Shown here: piece after piece, positions 9,981 to 22,085 of the stretch
Layout of the letters: each line of letters opens with the position of its first letter
Numbering within the stretch: the first letter of the stretch is position 1
Origin: Toxonevra muliebris
Lineage: Eukaryota; Arthropoda; Insecta; Diptera; Pallopteridae
Direction: 5' to 3'
Assembly: GCA_963691655.1 (NCBI GenBank)
Contig: OY829329.1
Coordinates: 56,123,408 to 56,187,407 of the forward strand
DNA: 64,000 bases
The notes under the pieces: generated by a model
The model's input: the letters and a program-made list of their open reading frames with translations, nothing else
What the model was told of the DNA's origin: nothing
The model's database searches: none
Position numbers and translations under genes: made by a program

Positions 9981-12109
9981 CTATAATTTAGCAAAATACA
10001 GTACACTATAGAGTTAGAATAGGTTTAAATCATGCGACACAAAATCTCATATATGCATTTCGTAAGCTCTTCGGTTTTACCATTTTCAAACCAGTAATTA
10101 CATTTAACCCTTTCTGGACCATTAGTGCACCAAAGGAGAAAGCAAAATCTGCGTCCATGTTCGCATTCTCTAATTCTCATTTCAAGATATAATTTACATA
10201 AAACATAACCTTTTTGCACCAAAGGGTCATAAAAGAGTTAAGACCTCATCATACTCTAGCGCCGATATAATGAATTTATTATTTTTCGAATCGACTATTT
10301 CTGCTAAAATGTCGGAATTGAAGCCATCATCGGCATTAGGCAATGTAAGAAGTGTTCCCTGTATAACATTTCAGCACTCATCCGCTACCATATTTCCGTC
10401 TTTCTTTTTGTGTGGTATTTTAATGTCTATTTTAATTTGGAGGATGCTTTTAATCTTCACACACATGTTTCTTTTGATGTCAATCTCCAACTTATTTCGG
10501 AAATTTTTAATTAATTATCTCATTACTTAAGTGAAACTTAAAACTTCGCGAAAAAAAAACATTAGCTAGAGGTTGGCATTACAAAAGCAAATAATAAAGG
10601 AAATAATCTTTCTCCATCCGTAAACCGCTGGCGCTACATTATTACAAACTTTTTGTCGTCACTAGTGCTCGCTCTAACTTACACTTTCTCTATGTCTTTT
10701 TCTCGTTCTTGCTCTTTTGGAGCAAAAGTAGAGCACCGGAAATTCAGCACTAAAATGACGTTTTGCTTCAATGCATTTTTTGATTTTTATTTATGAGCAT
10801 ACAAAAAGAAAAAAACCAACAAAAACACTGAAAAAGGAAAGAGAGGAAAAGCAACACAAAATTTGCACTAAAGGCAACTACACGCGCTGGATGCAATAGT
10901 AACAAGAAAAAAACAACAAACAAATAAAACAACGCAGCATGCAAATGTGAACGCTCGCTCGCTCACCCGCTCGCTAGCTGGCTCAAACTAGTTCAAATCA
11001 GCGCTAGTGCAAGGGTAAATGTAACAACAACAATAAGAAACTGTTTAAGTTAACAATGAACCAAAAAATAAATAAAAAGGAAAGAAAAATGGAGAAAAAA
11101 CACAATGGAAATGAAAATGGAAATATGAAGAAAGGAAAAATAAAATCTCAACCGAAAAAGGCGAAGCGAAAAGGTAGCAAGCGAGCAAGCGTGATTCACC
11201 ACTACCTCACTAACGTTTTTACTGAAAACGTGAAAGTGCCACTGAAATTATAGCGTGAAATTTTTTTGTTGTACTAAGTACGTACACAAATAGAACACCA
11301 GCAGTTGAGAGATGAAAAGAATGTAGCTGGGAATGAAAAGGTGTGGGTGGAGGGGGAGGGGGCAGTAAAACTATGAACTGCGGGTGGCATGAAAGCGGTT
11401 TAGGTTTAGGTGCAGGTGCAGGTAATTGTATTTTTGTATTTCAATTTGAGTTTGCTCATTCGTTATTTATTTTCTTCCAACTTTTCCTTTTTTTTTTACT
11501 TTTTCTTTGGGGGGGTAAATTTTTTTTTTGTTTTTTGTTTTTTTGTTACGGTTTCTGGTTGTTTTTGCAATACGGTTATTCATTATTACTGTGGTTGTTT
11601 TTGTTTTGGTTTTCGTAGTTGATTCCACTTGGTTGCTGTTTTTGCACTTCAACGTTACAATTACAAAAATAAAATCGACAAAACCATCAAAAACAGCATA
11701 AATTCGTTGGAAATGAAAGTAGCTCAAACAAGAAACCTAAGCACGTAAAGTTATTGGGTTATATTATGTTAACATTTAAATGGTAACAAGGTTATTAATA
11801 AAGCATAATTGAGGGAATCTGCGTATAATATTTTTTAATTTAAATACAGATCAGTTTTGGTTAAGTTGTAACGGTTGCTTTAAAAACGAGGCTTATAACT
11901 ATTGGGCCAGTGCCTATTGTTTGCGTTTAACATCTTTTGAAACTTCTAATGAATCTAAAAAATTCTGAACAAATTAATTTGGTTAGAAAGACCAGGCCCA
12001 TATACCTGAGCCTGCCTGCACATGCTCTTACCAACTAACACCAGCAAGCGATTAGCAAAAGCAAATGTCGGAGTTTTATTGAAGCGGTGAAGACCCATCA
12101 TCGGTTATA
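9981..12109. other. AT-rich non-coding DNA with a short decayed frame
   Basis: On the minus strand near 10470-10240 one frame, broken by one stop, reads protein-like (KKKDGNMVADEC, LPNADDGFNSDILAEIVDS, KFIISALEYDEV). I do not recognise it. The stretch 10590-11000 is richer in GC with CGCTCGCTCGCTCAC repeats, and 11340-11370 is a G-rich run. No promoter or exon can be supported. Confidence 0.4.
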
Positions 12110-13830
12110 GTGCCATCAAATTAAGTAAGTATTGAAGGGGCTTTTGACAACGCTACCTTCGACTCGATGTGCTCTTCGGCCAGACAATATGGTGTTGAAG
12201 AAATCGTAATTCGATGGATTCATACCATGCTATCCAAACGGCTGCTTATCACGGGGGGAAAAAACGATGACAGTGTTATGGTCAAAGGTTGAGAAAGGAT
12301 GCCCCCAAGGGGGCGTACTCTCTCCTCTTCTATGGAGCTTCGTGGTGGACTCCCTTCTTAATGATTTGCAATATTTTGGTGTTCACATCCAAGCGTATGC
12401 TTACGATGTGTGCGTACTAATCTCGGGACGGTCCATACAGACGGTGTGCATCAAAATGCAAGAAGTCTTGGAAAAGATCGAGGTGCGGTGCGAACTGCAG
12501 GGTCTTTCAGTGAATCCCGGTAAAAGCATTTTAGTGCTCTTCACCAGGAAACGCAAGAAGGATGGCCTGTTACTACCAAAAATGAAGGGGGTAACACTGC
12601 AGTTGTCTTCTGAAGTTAAATATTTAGGGAACTGCAAACTGTTATGGAAGACGCACGTCGAGCTAAAGGTCTCGCGTGCACTAAAGGTTTTGTGGCATTG
12701 CAGGCGAGCTTTCGGCAAGATTTGGGGTCTGAATCCAGCTCTGGTATACTGAGTATACATTGCTCTTGTGAGACCTATTGTCACGTATGCCTCTGTAGTA
12801 TGGTGGAGACGAACTTTGGTTAACTCCACAGTATCAGAGAAGTGTGTGCCTGGGTATCACTGGTGCAATGTATACTACATCTGGTGATGCTCTCAATGCC
12901 CTCCTTGCTTGACTTGCTTCCTCTGGATCTTTAAATCCGTAAAGAAGCGATGAGAGCGGCCTGCAGACTCCGGTTAAATGGAGTCTGGCATGTCGAGTCG
13001 GATATAGGGCACAGCATGATATACCACCAGTTGTCAGTACAGTGCCCACTGTTCTTGATGACCGTGGACAATCATGTGTCTTGCATCCGCTTCGGAAGAA
13101 GATATGAAGTCAGGTTCCCAAAACGTGATCAATGGTTAAGTCCAGAGGTCGTACTCGTACTCCGGGGTCTTCGTCATGTCTTCTATACCGACGGATCTAA
13201 AACCTCAAACGGTACTGGATCCGGTTGGTACTTGGACGATGAGACCAAGTACTCTTTTTCCACTGGAAAGATGGCGTCAGTTTTCCTAACGGAGGTTTTC
13301 GCTATCCTAGACGTGGTGAGCTGGATAATTGAGAAGAGATGGCATGAGAAGTGCATAGGTATCTGCAGTGATAGCCACGCAGCACTAAAGGCCCTTGCTA
13401 TCCCTGTCAGCTCCTCAGAATTGGTCAGCGAGTGTAAGGCAAAACTAAATAGTGTTGCAAAACACAACAAGTTATGCCTTATATGGGTTCCAAGACACTG
13501 TGGTATTGCAGGGAATGAACTAGCTGATAAACTGCAATTACACCATGGGGTCCGGAACCTTTTCTTTGCGTAAGTTCTGGGGGGATCATGCGTTGAATCA
13601 ACGATTTCGTGGGTTCTATCCATAAAGAAAGATGGTTCGAGCTTGACTCCTGGAGAACCGCAAAGTACTTCGTGAGACAACCTAACAGGAAATCAGCGGA
13701 ATTTCTTCTCAAACTGAGAAGAAAGGACCTGAGATTACTGGTGGGTGTCATCACAGGGCACAACACATGTGGTCAGCATATGACTAACATGGGCGTCATC
13801 ACCGATCCAATTTGCCCCCCCTCCCCCTAG
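12110..13830 (+). pseudogene. LOA/I-type LINE: RT plus RNase H, broken
   Basis: Starts at RT block A (SIEGAFDNATFDS, near 12130). A frameshift near 12280 leads into EKGCPQGGVLSPLLW, where the catalytic box reads AYAYD instead of AYADD. The frame continues with GLSVNPGKSILVLFTRKRKK and SSEVKYLG, which match the fragment at 6190-7596 closely in layout. After a broken thumb region (12755-12950) the RNase H domain is clear: VFYTDGSKTSNGTGSG, FLTEVFAI, SDSHAALKAL and WVPRHCGIAGNELAD. A last piece (13609-13830) carries LLVGVITGHNTCGQHM and ends before the Cys-rich tail. The element is inactive through its YADD loss, frameshifts and truncation. Confidence 0.8.
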
Positions 13831-14298
13831 AAAATGCATTCTGGAAATATGACTCTAATCGGTCCAGTCGTTCAGAAGTTACACGATGTCATACACACAA
13901 AACTCAAAGATTATATATATAAAGATAATGAAGCCTATATGGACCAATGGGTTGGAACTTTGGAGAACAGCATCCAAATCCAACATCGACATCATTCAGC
14001 GACTTCAGACAAAAATATTAAGAACTATAGTAAATGCACCCTGGTATGTGACAAACAAGGACCTACAACGTGATCCACAGATAAAAACAGTTTATGAAGA
14101 AATCCATGATATTAGCATCAAACACCAACAATGCCTTCTGGAACACAACAACAAAGAAATCCCTGCACTACCAGCTGAGAAAAGGACCCGAAGAAGACGC
14201 TTGAAATGTACTCGGCCCTCAGACTTGATAAATTGATCGCTGCATATAACATGAAGCTTGTAATTTCTGTAATTTGTACTTTACTTAATATTTATGTA

Positions 14299-14980
14299 TA
14301 CATTCTGTCAAATAAGTACCCGGAAATTCTCATTTTAAATTTTCCCTCTGAAAATATTTCAAAAAAAATTTTTTTCCAGGTTGGCACAACTGTCAGCCAA
14401 TATTCTGTGAATTTTTATTGCTATGTGTCATTTAGTTTGGTTACGGCATCATTAAGAACAAATCAACCTTTTGTGTGCGTTGCGATTTTTACTATGGATC
14501 AAAAAATATCGAACAAAGAGTTTGTGTGAAATTTTGTGTTTCAAACGAAATTTCTTGTGCCAAAACGACATGTTTTGGGTATGCGGAAAGTCTCAGCGCG
14601 ATTGGTGCCAAAAGATCTGAATTTTCTTCAAAAAGTGAATCGCAGTAAGGTGGCTGAAGACATGCTTGAACGCGTAAATTCCGATCCAACGTTCATCGAA
14701 CGCATCATAACTGGTGACGAGACATGGGTTTTCGAGTACGACATGCAAACAAGTCAACAATCATCGGAATGGCGCGCCAAAAATGAGCCGAAACCGAAAT
14801 TGCAACGCACACAAAAGGTTGACTTGTTCTTAATGACGCCGTAACCAAACTAAATGACACATAGCAATAAAAATTCACAGAATAGTGGTTGACAGTTGTG
14901 CCAACCTGAAATATTTTTGAAATATTCTCAGAGGGAAATTTTAAAATGAGAATTTCCGGGTACTTATTTGACAGAATGTA
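14299..14980 (+). mobile_element. mariner derivative with about 185-bp inverted termini
   Basis: A 682-base TA-flanked element. The left end (CATTCTGTCAAATAAGTACC, 14301-14320) and right end (GGTACTTATTTGACAGAATG) are inverted copies. The symmetry continues inwards about 185 bases (14299-14484 against 14797-14980), far longer than the usual mariner repeat of about 30. The right end copies the left end, including the 5' UTR and the words CCTTTTGTGTGCGTTGC, and so replaces the transposase 3' half and the original right end. Confidence 0.85.
14494..14842 (+). pseudogene. mariner transposase remnant (first catalytic Asp only)
   Basis: Starts at ATG 14494 (MDQKISNKEFV), hits a stop, and after a deletion resumes with MRKVSARLVPKDLNFLQKV, DMLERVNSDPTFIERI and ITGDETWVFEYDMQTSQQSS. 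The Asp of GDETW is the first of the DD34D triad. Downstream of EWRAKNEPKPKLQRTQK the frame runs into the inverted terminal copy, so the second and third Asp are absent. It differs from the family at 4392 and 48328. Confidence 0.85.
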
Positions 14981-15165
14981 TGTATATTTGTTATTGTTTT
15001 CATTATAATCATTGTTATTGTTTCATAACGCTGTTAAAACCTCGATATTTAAGGCATTGGCCTTAAAATTGATTCACTCACTAAAATGTCAAACTTATTA
15101 CTAAGTGTCTACGGACAGGTGTAATTATATTGGGAAATAAAAAAAGATAAAAAATAAAATAAAAG

Positions 15166-15821
15166 TTATAAGAGGGGCAGCAAATCGTGAGTGATGTCCA
15201 TGTTAAAAAATGGAACCATGAGCTGTTAGCGACACTGGCATATTCAAGCGCTTACTAATACTGTCTAGATAATTTTGAATGAATGGAATATGATAGTGGA
15301 ACGAATAGAAAACGGTGACTTTTGGAAGGACTACTTAACATAGCACCATAAATTGAATTTCTTGAAATATTTCATAAGCAAAAAGTTCTTCATTTAAAGC
15401 TAAAATCAATTTACCCAATTAGTTAAATAAAGCTAATCATATAAAATTAAATTAAATCAAAATCGTATTTAAATTTCCTCTTTTCTTTTTTTATTAAATT
15501 TTGTTCATCGAATTGTTTTTTTTTTTTTTTTCTTATTTACAGCTTTGTAAAACAAATATTCCTTAACTTATTTCGAGAAAAAATCCATTTTGACCTTCCA
15601 CCCATCCACCTTTCAACACAGTGAACTGATTGCTACTTGCTTTAAGAATATTTATATGGGATTGCAATAAACTAGTATTTATAAAAATTTATGTAAAATC
15701 GTTCAAGTTCAAAATACACAGCAAAATGCCCATTAACCCATTAATGAATACCATGATACATGTATGCTCTTATACCGGTTAAGAAGTCTGCATTCACTTT
15801 CCATACATTTATATATTTGTA
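15166..15821. other. AT-rich non-coding DNA
   Basis: Homopolymer runs (T16 at about 15517-15532) and no recognised gene or element. Confidence 0.6.
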
Positions 15822-15823
15822 TA

Positions 15824-17216
15824 TTAGGGTGGGTCAAATTGTATGGGTCAAAAAAAATTTATGTTTGGTACCCCCTAGTTGTGTTCTATGGATCATTTTA
15901 AGCAACTTTTCCAATGAAAGTATAGTTCTATTTTGAATTCCGAGCCCCCCAATTTTTCAAAATAGGTATTTTTTCAACATTTTCAAGATTCGACTTGGAC
16001 ACAGCATTAAAAAAAATAGAAACAGCATTACAATATTTTGTATAATAAAAAATAAGGGTACCTCCCATACAAAAATTTCGATTTTTGGCCTTTTTATGGT
16101 CAAAAACTTAAAATTTTGTATGAAAAATATGTTTATTTTCCATCGTAATGACTTCAATTGCACGGATTATACGAATATGGTTGATATGAATGATAATTTA
16201 GTCATATTTGAACCACCATTTACTCTAAGCATTCCTTATGAACATCTAGAACAATATCTAGAAAATCATGATCGACCGCTACTCGATCCGAAAATTCCGT
16301 TACACATACAAGCAATGGAAAGACATGTTCAAGTGCTAGCTAGCGTGTCCAAATGAGTTTTAGAACAGAACCGAGAAGAAGTTATGGCAGTGACATTAGA
16401 AAGCCGTAAAAATTACCTAAACTTGACAGCAAGAAAGACTTGCAAAAATAACTCCTTCTCGCTTCTTACAATATTCAATTGAATTTTTTTCATTTATATA
16501 TGTTTTATCTTTAATGTTGAACTTGTACAGAATAATAAAATTGACATGGAAAAAATATGCTTTGTTCATTTAGCGAGTAGATAGAGAAATATCTAAATAT
16601 CCGTTTTCTATCTGAAATATGCAGTAGTAGTTGCAATTATCATGACGAGAACTTGTGAATCTTATTTTTTGACTGAACTTTGCAATCTCAGCAAGTTTGA
16701 AGTTATTACGATGGAAAATAAACATATTTTCCATATAAAATTTGAAGTTTTTGGCCAAAAATCGAAAATTTTATATGGGAGGAACACTTATTTTTTATTA
16801 TATTGCACTGTAACTTTCAGAATCTTTTTTTTTTTTTTTTTGTAGAAAAAAAATTGTGCGAAATTTCAAGTCATTACGATTAAAAATAAGGATACTTCCC
16901 ATACAAATAATCCGATTTTTTTTTGCCATTTTTGTACATAATTTTATCGGCAAATCAATGTCAGATTCGGTTTTCTCGTACAAAAAAACCCCCTTAGCAA
17001 AATATTGTAATATTGTTTCTATTTTTTTTAATGCTGTGTCCAAGTCGAATCTTGAAAATGTTAAAAAAATACCTATTTTCAATAATTGGGGGGCTCGGAA
17101 TTCAAAATAGAACTATACTTTCATTGGAAAAGTTGCTTAAAATGATCCATAGAACACAACTAGGGGGTACCAAATATCGACCAAAAATTTGACCCATACA
17201 ATTTGACCCACCCTAA
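15824..17216 (+). mobile_element. TA-flanked element with long inverted arms (TTAGGGTGGGTCAA ends)
   Basis: The left end TTAGGGTGGGTCAAATTGTA is mirrored by TACAATTTGACCCACCCTAA at the right, with TA on each outer side (15822-15823 and 17217-17218). The inverted arms run about 335 bases at the left (15824-16158) and about 525 at the right (16692-17216). The right arm holds an extra stretch of roughly 160 bases, part of which repeats the GTATGGGA...AATCGTAATGACTT unit. The centre carries a short decayed reading frame. I recall no named family for these ends. Confidence 0.8.
16096..16450 (+). pseudogene. decayed ORF inside the TTAGGGTGGG element
   Basis: After leaving the left arm, the frame reads TDYTNMVDMNDNLVIFEPPF, then DRPLLDPKIPLHIQAMERHV, a stop at 16354-16356, and in the same phase EEVMAVTLESRKNYLNL. 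The IP.H.Q..ER pattern followed by an .SRK. motif looks like a conserved protein end. I have seen similar text in arthropod element proteins but cannot name it. It probably represents the C-terminus of the autonomous relative's protein. Confidence 0.4.
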
Positions 17217-17565
17217 TACAATATACAAACATATTTATATATATTTTTCCCAATTTTATTGACTTCAGAGAAACAAAATTAACTTTCATTTTCACAGATT
17301 GTGTCAATAATCTCAATACAATATATTCAAGGATGCATAGACAGTGATCCCCGGTTAATTGATTCATGCTTAATTGTATTTTTCATTTAATTGGGCTTCG
17401 ACGCAATTAAGCGGAGATTACTGTATATGCCTGAAAGCTGTCTTTAAATAATGATAGCAAAGCAATGTGACGCTGCTGCTTTATTTGTTTATATGTGTAA
17501 ATAGAATATACCATAAGTGTATGTGTAACTGTGTGTTGGTATGTATTTAAATAAATATACATCAG

Positions 17566-17669
17566 TATAAGTGCACAATGCGACCACGTATTATTTGCCC
17601 AAAAGGAACAAAAGGAATTTATGCTTAAAGATAATCCAGCCAAACCACCACCATCAGTGGGCTTGGCAG
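17566..17669 (+). CDS. putative host-gene exon (phase 1 end), product unknown
   Basis: A short plus-strand frame open from 17555 to a TAA at 17714 reads as ordinary protein: DHVLFAQKEQ, then KEFMLKDNPAKPPPSVGLA. Codon choice differs clearly from the surrounding AT-rich DNA. An AG acceptor lies at 17564-17565, though its pyrimidine tract is poor, and a CAG|GTCGGT donor at 17669/17670 leaves one base over. That phase fits the exon at 19065-19156 exactly. If the donor is not used, the protein ends 15 residues later with GRFQKRINSTARKTK, so alternative C-termini are possible. No function can be assigned. The exon call is inference; the open frame and splice-like words are seen. Confidence 0.4.
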
Positions 17670-19064
17670 GTCGGTTTCAAAAGAGGATAAACTCAACCGC
17701 ACGCAAAACTAAGTAACGTTAATTAAACTGCTTAGGTAAAAAATATTGAAACAAGAAATGCCATCACATAAACGCTTTCAAATGCATGTGCATGTGTTAA
17801 TGTAATTCTTTATATTATTTAAAAATCAATACGTAAATGTAGCTCAAATCAGAAAATACTCATTAGCATTGACAATAGAAATTCTCATGAACTTAACGCC
17901 TCTGATCTAAATGAAATTTTGTTTTTATATCCGTATTAAAGAGTATACTCTTGAAATAGCCGTATCTATTACTGACGTGCCCTATCAAGAATGAATGAAA
18001 CAACGATATCAATTGTATAGGCATTAAATAATTTTATCACAATTATGCATGCTCTTGCATTGTAAGGTACTTTACGTAATTACGATTAATTAGAGTTGAT
18101 TGCTTCAACATTCAACTAACTGATAAGATTTTACTATGGTAATGTATTCAGAATTCAATTAATCGAAAAGCAATGAAGCTGTGAATGTATATGCATAAAT
18201 CATACACGATTTACATACATATGCATGGACTCATTAATAGTTATGTAATCTGTTTGTAAGGTGTGGTCTATTGAAATATTAATAATAATCGGCAAATTTT
18301 ATAGCAACCATGTAGAAAGATACTGAAATGTATAATCAGAAATCATGTAACTAATATTTTAATAGCTTCTACTTTGTCAACTATGCATGATACATCAAAG
18401 GTATAAAGAATAATCATATACGACATGAGCTTAATATTTAAAAATGATAATTGTTTAATGGTAAAACGAGTATATCAAAAATAAATAAAAAAATAAATAA
18501 ATAAAAATGCTTTCAAAAGCGCAAATGGTTAATAAATAATACATACCTACTCAACGCGACATAAACAGGAAATGGAAGCGGAAATGAAAACAGAAACGGA
18601 TATCACACTTTAACATACTTATGTATGTATGTAACTCAAACTGGCACTCAATAACTGAAAGTATTTGTATGTATGTATGTGTGTAGATAAAATATGCAAA
18701 CTTTGAACCATGCTACGTGAAATGTTCTTAATTCTTGAATTTATTACGTATTTATAAACTTGAACTTCTTTTTTCTTCTTCGCTGACAAGCATTTACATA
18801 TAGATACGTTTCACAATTCTTTGCACGCTTAAAGCCGCTTAGCTGAAAATATTTAATTTTTATATCTTTTCCTTTCTACCTTTTCTTTTCTTCCTTCTTC
18901 ATTTCTTAATTTCATCCTTTTTTGCTTTCGTTTTTTCTTTCTACAAATTTGAGCACAAACGAACTTAAGCGAGTAGACTATGACAAATCGAACACGCCTA
19001 ATATCAACTTATATTTAAAGAAATTATCTGTAAATTAAAATATTTTTTCTTTCTTTCTTTGCAG
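17670..19064 (+). other. putative intron between the two host exons
   Basis: Begins GTCGGT and ends in a long pyrimidine tract (TTTTTTCTTTCTTTCTTTG) plus CAG. It is AT-rich with TATG and AAATAAATAAAT microsatellites, and no transposon was recognised in it, unlike most of the window. Confidence 0.35.
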
Positions 19065-19156
19065 ATAGTAGCCAGTCTGTGGCAAACGGTGGATGGAGCT
19101 CATCATATCGAAACTTATGCGAATTCTACAAATCTGAAAACTTGAATCGAATGTAG
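19065..19156 (+). CDS. putative terminal host-gene exon with stop
   Basis: Directly after a strong acceptor (TTTCTTTCTTTCTTTGCAG) the frame AT|AGT... reads SSQSVAN, GGWSSSYRNLCEFYKSENL and NRM, then TAG at 19154-19156. Joined to the exon ending at 17669, the split codon becomes GAT (Asp) and the frame stays open. The local base composition is more GC-rich than its flanks. An AATAAA lies 86 bases after the stop (19242-19247) and could serve as the polyadenylation signal. I do not recognise the protein. Confidence 0.45.
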
Positions 19157-19984
19157 GACAGTCAAAATACCTTATTCAATTCGATATTTTAATCGTTAAC
19201 TGCATCAGCTTGGAATTAAAATGCATTTGGAATATATTTTTAATAAAATCGACAAATTTGCAAAAATTAAAGAATTGAAAATGTTTTTTTTTCTACCCAA
19301 GAATCTCTCGATATATCTAGTTGCCTTAATTAACTGCTATAGCAAAATCATTAGACTAAATTTATTTTTAGCTGGAATATCTTTTCCAATTACTCTAACT
19401 ACTTAGGGGGTTGGGAAGAATCAGGTACGTATGGATTATGATGCAAATTAAGAAATAACTTTGGATATATTCACCTCCGGTAATGCTCTAAACTTTGAAA
19501 GTACCTGACTAGATTTTAAATTCAAATAAACATGCACAAGGTCATGTGACTTTACGCTAGTAGCCGCTCCTGGAGATGAAACTGAAGCATTGAAGAAACA
19601 TAAAATCTCAAATCATTGAAATCTGAATATAGTTACTTATTTATATTGCTCCTGAAGAGCGGAAGACGTAATTTAAGTGTAAAACTCTTACATTTTTGGC
19701 AAATATATATTTAAGCCTGCTCTTAGATTGAAAAACATTGAAGAGGGATGAAAAAACCAGGAAGATTTAACAAATATGAACATAGTAAAGTCTCAAACCG
19801 ATAAAGTTTATATATGTATCCAAGGAGGCGGGGATAAGTTTAAACCTCACGATAAATATGTCAGCAGTTATGATTGCTGCTCTTGAATTAAAAAAACTTT
19901 TTGAATGAACTAAAAGACAACTACTAGCCTGCTAGTATATATTACTATGTATGTATGCTGTAGATTTGCATTTCTTTAATAAAT
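19157..19984 (+). other. possible 3' UTR then AT-rich DNA
   Basis: Contains the AATAAA at 19242 and no further recognisable coding sequence or element. Confidence 0.35.
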
Positions 19985-21060
19985 ATTGCATGGCAGTGAT
20001 TCCACAATTTCAACTCCACCTGACGTACACATGACTTTGGGTTTTTTGAATATATGAATCCAACTTAGCTACGGGGAATTCAACTCCACGTTTTTGTCTA
20101 TACACAACCTCTTCAAAAATCCAACTGCATATCTTTGGCTACCTTCATTCAATTCCACGACTCCAACTGCTTGTCTTCAACTACGTGAAACCCATTTAAC
20201 GACCTTAGGCTCCAATAATCCAAATCCACAACTCCGACATAGACATCGAAATTTCGATTACCCAAGTTTAACGGGACATCACTACACGATATCAACTCAA
20301 CCACTCCGAACACTACGAATATAATTCCACAACTTTGTCTACACCAATCCAACTCAACGCTCGGACTAGATGAATCCAGTAACGCAACTCCTATAGCACG
20401 AATCCAAGTCCTCAGTTTCGATTCTAATTCAATGATCTCTGACTACACGAATCCAATTCTACGACTTCAAATACAAAAAGTCTCCACCAAGAATTCAACT
20501 CCAGGACTTCAGCTTAATAAAGACAATTCTATGACTCCGGCTACGTGACTTCAATTTCTCGAATGCAATTATAGAACTTTGAATTCACGTCCCTGAATTC
20601 AACTTCATGAATCCAACTCCATGACTTTAACATTAAGGATTCAACTCCATGATTCTAACGAGAATGTCTCCAACATCAAGAATTCAAATTCACTTTGTAA
20701 CTTTGCATATACGAAATACTCTCAATGAATCCAACAACCTAAATCTAACATTATTTCAACTACTTAGTCCAAACTGCTCCTAACTCATATCCATGATTCC
20801 AATTGCACGTTCCCAACTCTAAGTTCTACCAATTTAACAACATAAACTCAACTTTTTGATTCCAACTGCACAAATCCTATTCGATGGCTCAAAAGACGAA
20901 TCCAACTCTGAAACCCTGACTACTCCACGCCAACTTAACGATATCCGTCTACACGGAATCATGTCTACAATACCAGCTGGAAGAGCCCAACTCCATGACT
21001 CTCACTATACAAATCCAAATCCACTACTCCTGATTACACGAATCTGACTTCACGGCTAAG
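19985..21060 (+). repeat. degenerate minisatellite, CCAACTCCACGACTTCAA-type
   Basis: Words AATCCAACTC, CCACGACTCC, TTCAACTAC and ACACGAATCC recur every 12-30 bases over about 1.07 kb with strong divergence. The strand is pyrimidine- and C-rich compared with both flanks. No fixed long period is visible by eye. The frame-like peptides it yields are by-products of the repeat. Confidence 0.65.
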
Positions 21061-22085
21061 ACTTTGCGAATTCTATCAGAAATTAGCAGCCAGATTTCGA
21101 AGAGTAAGTATTTTCAGTGCCACAAAAGAGCAGCCAAAGTTTGCCACTAAACTCGAGACTACTGCGGGGAAAATGGTCCACGCTCAAACGATTCAATAAA
21201 TAAATAAAAAAATATTAATTTATTTAAAACCACTTGATTTGTACGATTCAATACTGAATAAAATTGTATATCCGTGATAACTACATTTGAAAATCACGTG
21301 CACCTTCCCCAAAAAATTTTTAAATAATTACTTTAGCTTATTTTTAATTAATTAAAAACGGGCAAAGAAAACAACCAAGGAAAACAACAACGTCAGAAAA
21401 AAAAAACTACGAAAACGTCAATAGGGATTAAAGCAACAAATTTTCAATTGAATGGATACAGAAGCAGCAGAAATTCAATAGCAGAAATTCAATAGCAGAA
21501 CAGCAATAGGAGAAAATCAGCAACAGAAGAGTAGCAGTAGTTGCTGTACCAAGTCAATGAATGAGGATGGCAAGTAAAATTCTTGTGCTGCAAGGCATTA
21601 AAACAAAAAAGATTTATTCGAAAGTTGCTCGACTCTCTTTTATGTTAGCAAATTGTAAGAAAATTCAATTTTATTAATTTGATAAAAATTATATGTAAAG
21701 TAAATGATGAAGTTCAGCGCAGCACACATAGAGAAATGTTTTAAGGGTTCTTCGAATCGTTTTTTGTTTTTTTTTTTATTAAACACACATATATAGTAAG
21801 TGCACTGTTACTATGTAATACGTTAGGCAACATGTTGAAATATAGTTTTTATTAATAACTATAAAAAGTTTATTTTCTTTTTCAATTAAAGCCAAAGGAG
21901 GAAGTTGTGCATTTAATAGGGAGAAGTGGGAAAAAGTAGTTTAATTATAAGTAAGAGCTTTAAGCTATTGGAAACTTTCTTTGAAATATTTTCGTTTGAT
22001 TAAAACTTTTAAATAATATCAAAGAATATAAGAAATAGCGAATCTTAAACAGCTTGCATGACCCTTTCGCAATTTTGCAGCCATT
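21061..22085. other. AT-rich non-coding DNA
   Basis: Holds a short CAGAAATTCAATAG duplication (about 21468-21497) and poly(T) near 21762-21776. No gene or element was recognised. Confidence 0.55.

Larger units (their letters stand above)
13834..15165 (+). pseudogene. Jockey-type LINE 3' end, split by a mariner derivative
   Basis: The frame at 13886-14234 reads KIMKPIWTNGLELWRTASKS, QTKILRTIVNAPWYVTN, IHDISIKHQQCLLEHNN, then a stop. This is the RT C-terminal tail typical of Jockey-clade elements. A non-coding 3' UTR follows. It is interrupted at 14299-14980 by a TA-flanked mariner derivative and resumes to an A-rich end (GGGAAATAAAAAAAGATAAA, about 15132-15151). The 5' side is truncated next to the preceding LINE. 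Confidence 0.7.

Noticed and set aside
11343..11618. Glycine-start, Phe-rich 91-codon frame
   Set aside because: Arises from a G-rich run followed by poly(T); low-complexity artefact.
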